Assembly (NCBI GenBank): GCA_013180625.2
Contig: SNVD02006269.1
Coordinates: 177,523 to 241,522, forward strand
Direction of reading: 5' to 3'
Source: Boswellia sacra
Taxonomy: Eukaryota; Streptophyta; Magnoliopsida; Sapindales; Burseraceae
DNA length: 64,000 nucleotides
The notes under the pieces are model-generated. The model was not told where the DNA came from. It did no database searches and saw only the letters and a program-made list of their open reading frames with translations. Within the stretch, counting starts at the first letter, position 1; the number at the start of each line of letters is the position of its first letter. Made by a program: the position numbers and the translations under genes. Positions 45,051 to 55,970 of this stretch are shown one piece after another.

Positions 45051-45701
45051 ATGGAGAAAACACCAATTCGGCGATTCCGCAATATATGCGTATTTTGCGG
45101 ATCGCAATTTGGTAAAGATGGAGAGTTAACCACAGCAGCTCTTGATCTTGGTAGGACATTAGCTGCGAGGGGTATTAATTTGATTTATGGAGGGGGTAGT
45201 CTTGGGTTTATGGGGTGTGTGTCTACAGCTGCATCCCTAGGAGGGAGCAAAGTTCTCGGCATTATCCCTAAACCATTAGCTGTACGAGATATCGTAGGCA
45301 ACACAATCGGGGAAGAGTTACAGGTCTCGAGTATGCATGAGCGTATTGCACATATGGTTGTTAAGTCCGATGCATTTATAGCTTTGCCGGGTGGTTATGG
45401 TACATTAGAGGAGATATTTCAAATCACCTCTTGGGCACAGCTAAACATCCATCTGAAACCCATTGGTTTGTTAAATGTTAATAACTTTTTCGATGGTTTG
45501 TTATCCTTTCTTGATCAAGCTGTAGAAAAAAACTTCATCTCACCGTCAGCGAGGCAAATCCTTGTCACAGCTTCAACAGCAGGGGAGTTAACTGACAAAC
45601 TACAAGAATTCGTCTATTCGCCTGATCCAACAACAGCTCGGATTGATTGGTTTGGAGAAGGCAATAAGAGGCGGAAACTTGATTTAACACTCCATCTGTA
45701 A
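45051..45701 (+). CDS. LOG: Intronless LOG-like cytokinin riboside 5'-monophosphate phosphoribohydrolase, intact
   Basis: 216 residues, the usual LOG length (about 210-220). LOG enzymes remove ribose 5-phosphate from cytokinin nucleotides to give active free bases in the cytosol. Visible: CVFCGS at 13-18, YGGGSLGFMG at 46-55, MHERIAHM at 95-102 with the conserved Arg98, and LPGGYGTLEE at 112-121 with Glu121 of the family PGGxGTxxE motif. The usual Lys after that Arg (MHxRK) is Ile here. WAQLNIHLKPIGLLNVNNFF and FISPSARQILV follow. The C-terminus is KLDLTLHL, an LxLxL pattern like the EAR repression motif. No intron, unlike host LOG genes, so the source was probably a cDNA. It lies inside Athila C between the cargo promoter and the 3' UTR. 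Confidence 0.92.
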   Translation: MEKTPIRRFRNICVFCGSQFGKDGELTTAALDLGRTLAARGINLIYGGGSLGFMGCVSTAASLGGSKVLGIIPKPLAVRDIVGNTIGEELQVSSMHERIAHMVVKSDAFIALPGGYGTLEEIFQITSWAQLNIHLKPIGLLNVNNFFDGLLSFLDQAVEKNFISPSARQILVTASTAGELTDKLQEFVYSPDPTTARIDWFGEGNKRRKLDLTLHL

Positions 45702-47668
45702 TCTCTATTTGCTGGTTTGCTTCGTTTTTGTTTGCTTTCTTTTTATTGTGTTTATTTGAAGTTTTTCATGTTATTTATTTTGAGATTTTTCTGGTTGTTT
45801 CTTTCCTCCCAGGTAATATTTTCTAATCTTGGTTTTTAGAGTGGTGGCTTAAAAGTTTAAGTCCTCTTGAAACGCATTATGGATCTCTTTAATCTATAAT
45901 GGCTGAATAAGGAGGCTAAGTTCTAAACTTTTTAGACCCATTCTAACTGACCTATTTTTGTTTGCTGGCTTGTTGGACTTTGTTATTTTATGAATAAGTT
46001 TAGTTTTATGTAATTTAGAAGTTGTTACGTGTTTTTTGTCTTTATCAGTTTCGATTCGAAAAAAAACATTGTGGAAAAACCTGAGAATGGCAGAATATGG
46101 GGTTTTCTTAACTCTTGAAACGCATTCTCTCTCAATAAATCTGTAGTTTGTTTATTTCATGTTGTTTGAAGTGTCTTGTTTCTTGTTTTGTTCTTTCATA
46201 ACAAAGGTATATAGGCTGGAAACCTTAAGTCTGCGGGCTACTGGTCCTAAGGATTGTTGAAATATACAATCTTGACTCAGGTGTAACAACGCCACGTACC
46301 TCTTTTCTTGCATTTTGTGGGTCAATGATAAGATAATGATTGAATTTAGAATAACTCTTGGAAAATGATAAATGATGCATGGATCTGTGTGCTTGAAATT
46401 TTTATTGGTTTTCGATTTGCTTTTGATTCCTTGCGCAACATTGAGCACTGAGCTATTATCACTGAGTTATTTGTTCACTTAGAGAAAGTTTATGTAATTT
46501 ACATGTTTCTTCAGATTTCAATGAATTCTAGAACTTGTTTGATGGTCACTCGAGGCGAAATCCTAGACTGTGCAACATTGGAGAAATGATTTAGGCCATC
46601 TTTGGACTGTTTGAGCCTTAATAGCCAACCTTGATTGAAATTGATCCCTAGTTACCCTTTTGAGCATCTGTAAACTTTTTTTCCTTGTAAACTCACTAAA
46701 AAGATTTCCTAACCTTAAATGAATTTTTTTTTCAAACAGTTTGTCCCTTACCTATGAGCATGTAGATCATTCACGATAACATTTTGAATTATGTTCTGGT
46801 TTTGGGAAGTTAGAGGAGGTTGGATTGTGCCATGAGCAATGCAAGTGAGTTTTATTATGTTTGTAAAAAAAAAAAAAGAGAAAAAAAATCTGTACTTATC
46901 TTCCCCGTACTTAAACATTGAGGACAATGTATTGTTTAAGTGTGGGGGAGTGGAATTGCAGTTAAAAAAAAAAGAAAAAAAAGGAAAAAAAGAGTTCTAT
47001 ACCCTTGGGCGTTCTTAAAAAGAATGAAACAACAAAGTGTGGGGGTGTATTTTCTTTTGCTTTCTACAAAAAAAAAGAAAAAAGAAAAAAAAGAAAAAAA
47101 AAAGAGAGTTCGAGTGTTCTGAATAAGTTTGGGAGAGTCATTTGATGAATAAGAATGAATTTTTTATGTCATGGGCTTGAGCTCCACATAATATTGAATG
47201 ATTTTATGTTTTTGTGGGTGATTTGAGCCTAATTATTATCCTTTATCATACCTTCACCCAAGCCAAACGTTACAAGCTTAATAAAGTCCTACTTGATCCT
47301 TGGTATTGTGCATGTCTACATTAGTGGAGAGTGACTTGAAAAGCAGGCTTATGGAGTTCATTTATACACACATCTTCAATATTAAATATGATTCAATTTT
47401 ATGCATAAACTCATCTGGGTTACAAGTGATTAGGTGAGAATGGCTCTACACACACACACTTGAGGAATTGAAGTGAAGCGAAACTAATCCTTGAGATGAA
47501 ATTCTTGATCAAGTGCATTATTTTGAAGCTTTCCTTGGGTTGTAATTAAGAACAATCTTTGAGGCCTATTTTCAAGTTAAAACATGTGTGTTTTAATTTT
47601 TCTTTGATTCTGTTTAGATTTAGTTTTGTTTTCATATCGTTGTAGTTGCTCGAGGACTAGCAAGTCTA
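45702..47668 (+). other. Athila C 3' untranslated region
   Basis: Collinear with B 35292-37241: repeated CTCTTGAAACGCATTCT, A/G-rich tracts (46865-46890, 46962-46993, 47068-47105) and PPT-like AAGTGTGGGGG motifs (46938, 47035). No ORF. Confidence 0.7.
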
Positions 47669-47682
47669 AGTGTGGGGGAATT

Positions 47683-49090
47683 TGATAAGTGTCTATTTAT
47701 ATATCATTTTCATATCAATTCGTCCATGTTTCTTTGCTATATGCCTTGGTATTTTTATGTTTTTGTGTGGTTTTGATGTTTGTAGGAGTTTTGGAGCAAC
47801 TTGCACAAAAATGGAGTAAAACCCTTCATTTTCACCTCTGCTAGTCAACCATCTTCTCGGATTTAATTGTATGATATACAATGAATCTGATGACATATCA
47901 TATACCGTTGAAAAGCTCTCGAAGTCTACTTTTTGGAGAAATTTACGGTTTATGAATCCATTCAGGGTACCGAAAGTTGTAATCAAAACAGTGTAAGAAG
48001 TGTAGAAATGTAATTCCACACATCACTGTAGCATGTATAATACGGGACACTGTATCATGTTACTGTAGCAGAGTATTTAAACACATTTTAGGGTTTTATT
48101 TTCATAACTTGAAGAGGGGAGAACGTGGAGGAGGCTGCAACTCTGGAATTCTTTCATCTATTGGAGTTCTTGAAGGAGAAAGGAAGCTTGGAAAGAGGAA
48201 GAACTACAATCCAAAGAGAATTACATCAATTTGCTAAGTTTTTCCCTTCCCTTTCATTTTCTGGAATGTCTCCATGTTGTATTGTATTTACCACGTTCTT
48301 AAACATGTGTAACTGAATCTGAATTGGTTGAGGGTGATTTCAAAGCCCTTGATATGGTTTTCGTGAGTTGATTGTGCAAGATATTGTTATCCAATTCTCT
48401 AATTGAAGTTACTTGTATTCTCCATATTTAATGCTTATGATTACTTGCTGATTGTATTTGGGTGGCCAACTGAATAAAATCTGGATATTGTCTATTGCTA
48501 GATTAGAAATCTTGATCCGTAATTGTCTTGAATTTCTAATCATTAGTATCAAAATTGTGATCAGAGATTACAATTGGAGAATATAACCTAAGTTAAATAA
48601 TCCGAGCTTGTGTGTTTATTGCTTAGATCAACCTATCTTTCTTATCATAATGCATCATTGAATTAAACTCAGAGAGCTTGTTCTAGGTTGTTTAATGGAT
48701 AGAGATTAAATAAAGAGCTTGTTTTATTTAACAACAAAGTAGGAAAGATTGGGATAACAGAGCTTGTTGTTATCTACGGTTGATAACTTCAATGCTGTAA
48801 TTAGATGACAATTCTACAATTAATTCGCAAATCCATATCTTGTGGTAGAGAAGGATCCCTTAACCAGCTTTCTCCTATTGATTTTTCATTCAAATTTACT
48901 TTCTGTTTTGTTATTCTTTATTTGCATTCTTATTTCATTTAGTAAAGCATTCAACAAAAATCCCCCCCTGTTTAGTTTATTGTTGCTGGAAATAACAAAT
49001 TCAATTAGAATCACTCCTCGTGGGAACGATATCTTACTTATCACTTTATTACTTGTGCGACTAGTATACTTGCTAGTTTCGAACGCCTCG
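47683..49090 (+). repeat. Athila C 3' LTR
   Basis: 1408 bp, TGATAAGTGTC start, preceded by the polypurine tract 47669-47682. Differs from its 5' LTR by more sites than the B pair does, so C looks older than B. Confidence 0.92.
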
Positions 49091-49554
49091 TTGATCAGTA
49101 GCTTGATGCTAATCTTCTCGCTCATGAGAAGAGAGGATCGTTGAGCCGAAGAGCCTGTAGGCAAAGAAGAGAAGAGATGGAGACAAGAATTGCTAAGCAA
49201 AAGAGGTTTGTATTATACTAGAGAACTCTTTACAATGCTTGGATTTGTGTGGATTTGTGGATGATTTTCAAATGAGACTTGGAGGGGTTTATATGGTGAA
49301 CCACCTCTTAAATGAATAGCTAAGATCTAATGAATCTAAGGGTCCTAATTCATTCTTATCTACTAAATTATCTAGATATGTACAAGAGAGTATTATCTAC
49401 TAAATTATCTAGATAAATACAAGAGATAATTCTAGAAGCTTATCTTGCTAGAGAATTCTAGAAGATGGGCTTGGGCTTTGGCTTTCTAGAAGCTAGGCCA
49501 AGCCTCTAGGCATATTTGGGCCACTCTAACAAGTAAATTGGGCGAGTCATAACA
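49091..49554 (-). repeat. Host Gypsy 5' LTR, distal fragment
   Basis: On the minus strand it begins TGTTATGACTCGCCC and includes a TATA-like CATATAAACCCC near 49290. Joined to 39850-39914 after removing Athila C and one TTGAT it makes one LTR of about 524 bp. The other LTR of this element is not in the window. Confidence 0.75.
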
Positions 49555-50297
49555 TTAGGCTTTATTTAATGCTTAGAAGTATGTTTAGGAGTTTTGTGAA
49601 TTGTTTAACCCTTTGTTTGTTTTGTGAGGTGAAAATACGTGTCAAGGTAAGTCTACTTTCCTTTCTTTATTAGAATCATGATTAAGAATTTATTTCTTCG
49701 CAAATGCTTTGAGTCATGCTTAAGAGCACATTCTAGAATCATGCTTAAGAGCACATGAATAGAATCATGCTAGGAAAACTTATGATTGCTTTGAAGTATG
49801 GTAGAAAATAGCATAGAATAGGTGTGAATGACCGTAATTGCCCCTCCAATCTTGGATTGAGCTAGAACAGCCATGTTTTGATGTGATTGCCATGATTAGG
49901 CTAGAAATGCCATGGTTTATCACAATAACAATGTTTAGGCTAGAAGTGCCGTGATTTCTTATAAATTGATATGAATTATGCTAGAATGGCAATAGGTAGA
50001 ATTACCGTGAGAGAATTATCAAATATAGGTCGAAGTGTCATGATTCTAGATTATGGCTTTGTATTGAATTTTAATTGATCAATTTATTATGTATGTATGA
50101 ATATGCCATGAGTATATGATGATTATAATGATGCCATAAAGTGATGGTGGACTCACAATGATGGTAAGAGACCATTACTTATTATGATCATTGAATGTAT
50201 GCTTGAAGAGGCTTGATAAATATTGAATAGACTCACATATAGTATTGAGGAATTCTACCTTATAAAAACTAACATATGACTTTGATCAATTAAAATG
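49555..50297. other. Unassigned DNA with degenerate 40-bp repeats
   Basis: No ORF. About four degenerate units with a GCTAGAA-x-TGCCATG core at 49861, 49900, 49939 and 49980 (period 39-41 bp). Upstream, ATCATGCTTAAGAGCACAT is repeated near 49710-49760. Confidence 0.5.
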
Positions 50298-52107
50298 TGC
50301 TTGTCTACATTAGTGGAGAGTGACTTAAAAATGTAGGCCTATAGAGTTCATTTATGCGCACATCTTCACTATTAAATATGATTCATTTTTATGTATAAAA
50401 TCATCCAGGTTACAAGTGATTAGGTGAGAATGGCTCTACACACGCACATTTGAGGAATTAAAGTGAATTGGAACTAATCTTTGAAGTGAAATTCTTGATC
50501 AAGTGCATAATTTTAAAGTTTTCGTTGGGTTATAATTATGTACAATCTTTGAGGCCTATTTGCAAGTTGAAGCATTTGTGTGTCTTAAATTTTTTTTTCT
50601 TTGATTCTATTTAGATTTAGTTTTGTTTTCATTATCGTTTTAGTTGCTCGAGGACTAGCAAAGTCTAAGTGTGGGAGAATTTGATAGGTGTCTATTTAGA
50701 TATTATTTTCATATCAATTTGTCTATCTTTTTTTGCTATATTCCTTGGTATTTTTATGTATTTGTGTGGTTTTGATGTGTGTAGGAGTTTTGGAGGAACT
50801 CACACTAACTTGGAGTAAAACCCTTCAATTTTACCTCTGCTAGTCAACCAACTTCTCAGATTTAATGTATTGATATACAATGAACCAGATGATGTGCTAT
50901 ATACCATTGGAAAGCTCTAGAAGTCTATTTTCGAGAGAAATTTATGGTTCATGAATCCATTCAGTGTACCAAAAGTTATGATCAAAATGGTGCGAGTAGT
51001 GCAGAATTATAATTTTACAAATCACTGTAGCATGTTATTATTCGGTAGCAGGTTACTATAGCAGAGTATATAAACATATTTTAGGGTTTTATTTTGATGA
51101 GAAGAAGAAAGGAGGAGAACGAGTTGGAGGTTGTCTCTCTTGATTTCTCTCATCTCTTAGAGTTCTTGAAGGAGAAAGAGGGGCTTGAAAAGAGGAGGAA
51201 CTACAATCTTAAGGAGATTCATCTACAGAGGAGATTTTCAAGAGATTTGCCAAGTGTTTCCTTTCCTTTTCATTTTATGGAATGTCTCTATATTGTATTG
51301 TATTTATGACTTGTTTGAACATGCATAACTAAATCTGATTTGGTTGGGGGTGATTTCAAAGCCTAGATATGGTTTTTGTGAGATAATTGTTCAAGAAATT
51401 GTTATCCGACTCTCTAATTGAAGTTGTTTGTATTTTTCCATATTCAATGCTTATGATTGCTTGCTAACTTTATTTGGGTGGCCAATTAAATAGAATCTGG
51501 TTGTTGTCTATTGCTAGAGTAGAAATCTTGATCTGTAATTGTCTTGAATTTCTAGTCGTTAGTAGCAAAATTGTGATCGAAGATTGCAATTGAAAAATAT
51601 AACCTAAGTTAAATAATCCAAACTTGTGTGTTTATTGCCTAGATCAACCTATCTTTCTTATCGTCATGCTTCCATTGAATTAAATTTAGAGAGCTTGTTC
51701 TAGGTTCTTTAACGGATAGAGATTAAATAAAGAACTTGTTTTATTTAACGACAAAGTAAGAAAGATTGGGTTAACACAACTTATTGTTATCTACGGTTGA
51801 TAATTTTAATGTTGCAATTAGATGACAATTCTATGGTTAATTCGCAAATTCATATTTTGTGGCAGAGAATGGTCCCTTAACCAAGTTTCTCTTAATGATT
51901 ATTTCTCACTTCATTTAACTTTGCGTTATGTTATTCTTCATTTGCCTTCGTATTTTGTGTACTTATACATTCAACAGAACCCCCCATTTAGTTTATTGTT
52001 GCTATCTAATAACAAATTTAATTAGAACCAATCATTGTGGGAACGATATTTTACTTATCACTTTATTACTTGTGCGACTAGTATACTTGTTAATTTCGAA
52101 CGCATCA
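50298..52107 (+). mobile_element. Athila-like element D, 3' end only
   Basis: Begins abruptly in the Athila 3' UTR (TCTACATTAGTGGAGAGTGAC, as at B 36890), then polypurine tract (50668-50681) and an LTR from 50682 to 52107 (TGATAGGTGTC...CGAACGCATCA). It is more diverged than A, B, C or G and so the oldest copy here. No coding region remains. Confidence 0.88.
50682..52107 (+). repeat. Athila D LTR
   Basis: 1426 bp, diverged from the other Athila LTRs but collinear. Confidence 0.9.
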
Positions 52108-52585
52108 AGCGATGCACGGGCTGTTCAGCACCACAAATGATACGTGTACCACTCTAATCATCATAAGAAAACCGCGATCAACATAGATATGCACATATAA
52201 GGTGTTTTTATTGCATAGGTTGGTTTAAAACTCGCAAAATGCGCTAAAACACATTAAATCGCGTAACGACGCACAGGCCGTTTGGCACCACATATGACAC
52301 GTGCACCACTTCAGTTATCGTAGAAACACTTGGTTCTCTTGAAAACGCTGGTAAATGGCCTTTTTGTTGTGCAGTTTGATTCAAGACTTGCAAAATGCGC
52401 TAAAACGCATAAAATGGAGTTAAATCGAGTAATGGTGCACGGGCTGTTTGACGGCACAAACAACATGTGTACTACTCCGGTTATCATAAAAACATATCGA
52501 TTAGTGTAGAAAACAACAAAGAAGGTGTTTTTATTGAGTATTCTGGTTTAGAACTCACCAAATTTATAAAATACTAACACAGATG
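52108..52585 (+). repeat. Satellite-like tandem array, left part
   Basis: About three monomers, starts marked by GCACGGGCTGTTT-like sequence at 52114, 52271 and 52437 (spacing 157 and 166 bp). Each includes GGTGTTTTTATTGCATA and CGCAAAATGCGCTAAAA. Interrupted at 52585 by LTR element E. Confidence 0.75.
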
Positions 52586-53357
52586 GGTTACAATGCATGG
52601 GTCTATTGGTCAATTCAGAGGAAGTGCAAATTGTTACAATGATCAAGAGTGCACATGAACCAGAATGAGGGACAATTTCAAACAGAACTGGTACTAATGT
52701 GGAAAGAATTAATTTTCAGGATTTATATCCATACAAGTTCTTGAAGTCAGCTTTCTAGCACATTTTATGGTGTGTCATTTGGAGTTCTCTACAGAAAGTT
52801 ATGAATATTTCTTCATTGCTAGTTCGTAATTAATGCAGTATTAAACTTACTCGGGAATTTGAGTTTTCTAACTTAGTTATTTGTGCTTTTATTATCTATT
52901 GAGTCTTTTTATAAGTCTTAGTCATTAATTTAGTGGTCAATGTATTAATTAAGCTGTAATTATTATTGAGACCATAAGAACACATTTAATTATTGTCTTT
53001 TACCTATGGTTGGAGGGTTATTCCAAGTTATTTAAGTCCTAAAGCTGTGTATTCAAGGAGAAGCTCGTTTAATTCTAATTTTAATGAAATTTCAGTCTTT
53101 GTACTGATTTCTCTTTAACTCTGTATCTCTTGGTGGATTCCATAGAGTGGTGAGTTAGTTTGAGCCCTGTATCCTTTGTTTACATTATTGGGTGGTGAAT
53201 TCTATGTATCCCATTGGTATTTACTTCGGTGGTGAGCTTGTTATCCTTTGAAAGAGTGTTTGTTCGATTCCATTTTGTTTGCTCCGGCCATTGGTTGCGT
53301 TGTTTATCAACTTGAAGATCCTATCCTGATTTGTTACAATTCAGCAGCCCGGCATCA
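52586..53357 (+). repeat. 5' LTR of element E
   Basis: 772 bp, ends CCCGGCATCA. The first base is mutated (GGTTACAATG versus TGTTACAATG in the 3' LTR). Confidence 0.88.
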
Positions 53358-53384
53358 GATTTTGGTATCAGAGCTTTTGGTTCA

Positions 53385-53940
53385 ATGGCTGGTCGTACTC
53401 GCAAGGCTGCTTCTATTAGTCAACCGCCTCCTCCTCAAAGAGACGAATAGGATTTGATCATTGAAGATCTTAGGCGGCAGATCCAACAACTCCAACAACG
53501 TTTAGTAATTATGGAAAATAAAAAATGCATAGGTGGAACGTATGGAGAAGTGGAAGATCAAAGTCCTTTGGACAATTATTATGATAATGATGTCACTAAC
53601 AATGATGAATCGATGGAGAAAGATGAAGAAGAGCATGACTTCTTTGAAGATCATGGAAAACCACCAATATTTGATGACTTTTATGGGTTGCCAAATATTA
53701 ACAAAGATGTGACTAAAACCTATTCAAGCAGAGAACAACATTGTTCAAACATAGACTTTGTTGTTGGACATCATGAAGAAGCTAACGATTTTCATTCCTT
53801 GCTACATAACTTAATGCTTCATGAGTTTGTTGCAAGCTATTGAAGTGATTGGATGAGTATTGTCACAAGAATTGGCAAGTACAAAATTCTTCATTCTCAT
53901 CCTTGGAAGTTCCATGCTAGTTTACCACAGTTAAGGTGTG
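53385..53940 (+). pseudogene. Truncated Gypsy Gag N-terminus of element E
   Basis: ATG 53385 reads MAGRTRKAASISQPPPPQRD, stop at 53448, then an open frame 53454-53843: a coiled-coil-like DLRRQIQQLQQRLVIMENKK followed by an acidic region and EEHDFFEDHGKPPIFDDFYG. It stops at 53843. The Gag core, zinc knuckle and all of pol are missing. Confidence 0.7.
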
Positions 53941-54015
53941 TTAAAGGATGTTCTCGGCTTACCAAAATTTGAGGACGAATTTTTCTTTCTCAACCAGAGG
54001 AGCTTGACACGGGAG

Positions 54016-54788
54016 TGTTACAATGCATGGGTCTGTTGGTCAATTCAAAGGAAGTGCAAATTGTTACAATGATCAAGAGTGCACATGAACCAGAATGAAG
54101 GGCAATTTCGTAAAAGAACTGGTACTAATGTAAAAAGAATTAATTTTCAGGATTTATGTCCATAAAAGTTATTGAAGTCAGCTTTCTAGCACATTTTACG
54201 GTATGTCATTTAGAGTTCTCTATAGAAAGTTATGAATATTTCTTCACAGCTTGTTCGTAATTAATGCATTATTAAGCTTACTTAGGAATTGGAGTTTTCT
54301 AGCTTAGTTATTCGCGCTTTTATTATCTATTGAATCTATTTATGAGTCTTAGTCATTAATTTAGTAGTCAATATATTAATTAAGCTGTAATTATTATTGG
54401 GACCATAATAACACATTTGATTATTATCTTTTACCTGTGCTTGGAGGGTTGTTCCAAGTTATTTAAGTCCTAAAGTTGTGTATTCAAGGAGAAGCTTGTT
54501 TAATTCTAATTTTAATGAAATTTCAGTCTTTATACTGATTTCTCTTTAACTCTATATCTCTTGGTGGATTCCATAGAGTGGTGAGTTAGTTTGAGCCCTG
54601 TATCCTTTGTTTACATCATTGGGTGATGAATTCTGTGTATCCCATTAGTGTTTACTTTGGTGGTAAGCTTGTTATCCTTTGAAAGAGTGTTTGTTGGGTT
54701 CCATTTTGTTTGTTCTGGCCATTGGTTGAGTTGTTTATCAACTTGAAGATCCTATCCTGATTTGTTACAATTTCGTAACCCAGCATCA
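54016..54788 (+). repeat. 3' LTR of element E
   Basis: 773 bp, preceded by the purine-rich AGGAGCTTGACACGGGAG. Confidence 0.88.
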
Positions 54789-55144
54789 ATATGCACCACT
54801 TTGGTTATCATAGAAACACCTCAACTATCATAGAAAAGCACGTAGATGGTGTTTTTATTGCATAGTTTGGTTTAACACCGGCAAAATGCGCTAAAATGCA
54901 TACAAAAGTGTTCAATTGCGTAGCGGCACGCAGGCTATTTAGCACCACAAATGACAGGTGCATCACTCCAATTAATATAAAAACACTGCAATTAGCATAG
55001 AAATACGCATAGAAGGCATTTTTATCGCAAATGTTTGATCTAAAACTAGTAAAATGCATTAAGACAAGTCAATCGCGTAACAACGCACAGGCCATTTAGC
55101 ACCTCATATGACATGTGCGCCACTCAAGTTATCACAAGAATACT
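54789..55144 (+). repeat. Satellite-like tandem array, right part
   Basis: Continuation of the array: monomer starts near 54926 and 55085 (159 bp apart) with an incomplete unit before. Ends at the LTR of Gypsy F. Confidence 0.75.
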
Positions 55145-55912
55145 TGATGCCAGGCTGCTGAATTGTAAAAAATCAAGATAGGATCTTCAAGTTGATAAAC
55201 AACTCAACCAATGGCCGAAACAAAAAAATTTAAACCAACAAACACTCTTTCAAAGGGTAACAAGCTCACCACCAAAGTAAACACCAAAGAGATACAGAGA
55301 ATTCGATCACCACTCAATGATGTAAACAAAGGATACAGGGCTCAAACTAACTCACCACTCTATGGAATCCATCAAGAGATACAGAGTTAAAGGGAAATCA
55401 GTATAAAGACTGAAATTTAATTAAAATTTGAATTAAACAAGCTTGAGCTTGAATACACAGCTTTAAGACTTCAATAACTTGGAACAACCCTCCAAGCATA
55501 GGTAAAAGACAATAATTAAATGTGTTCTTATGGTTCCAATAATAATTACAGCTCAATTAATACATTGACCACTAAATTAATGACTAAGACTCATAAATAA
55601 ACTCAATAGATAATAAAAGTGCAAATAACTAAGCTAGAAACTCAAATTCCTGAGTAGACTTAATACTGTATTAATTATAAACCAGCTATGAAGAAATATT
55701 CACAACGTTCTATAGAGAACTCCAATTGACACACTGTTAAATGTGTTAGAAAGATGACTTCAAGTCTTTTACGGACATAAATCCTGAAAATTAATGTTGT
55801 CCAAATTAGCATCGGTTATTTGTTGAAATTGCCCCTCATTTTGGTTCGTGTTTGATCATTGTAACAATTTGCACCCCTTTATGATTTATCATGAAACCCA
55901 TGGATTGCAACA
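55145..55912 (-). repeat. 3' LTR of Gypsy F
   Basis: 768 bp; on the minus strand starts TGTTGCAATCCATGGG and ends GCAGCCTGGCATCA. Preceded by a purine-rich tract (GAGGGGAGCTTGATAAGAGAG). Confidence 0.88.
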
Positions 55913-55970
55913 CTCTCTTATCAAGCTCCCCTCGTTGAGAAAGACTCGACCTCGAGTCTTAGTTGTTGTT

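Larger units (their letters stand above)
39915..49090 (+). mobile_element. Athila-like element C, pol-deleted but cargo-bearing
   Basis: A 9.2-kb element with LTRs (39915-41330, 47683-49090) and TSD TTGAT (39910-39914, 49091-49095). The 5' terminus has a 7-A insertion after TGA, and the 3' terminus reads GAACGCCTCG instead of GAACGCATCA. The interior lacks the gag core and about 2.6 kb of pol: at about 43426 sequence equal to B near 30417 joins that near B 33058. The cargo region (43648-45701) is kept, with an intact LOG ORF. By structure a non-autonomous element that needs proteins in trans. Confidence 0.93.
52586..54788 (+). mobile_element. Short non-autonomous Gypsy-type LTR element E
   Basis: LTRs 52586-53357 and 54016-54788 (about 772 bp each) around only 658 bp of interior. 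Flanking 5-mers AGATG and ATATG are a TSD with one mismatch. Primer site TTGGTATCAGAGC at 53362-53374. The interior keeps the Gag N-terminus and the pol end plus polypurine tract. The LTR matches that of Gypsy F, so E looks like an internally deleted relative. Confidence 0.85.
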
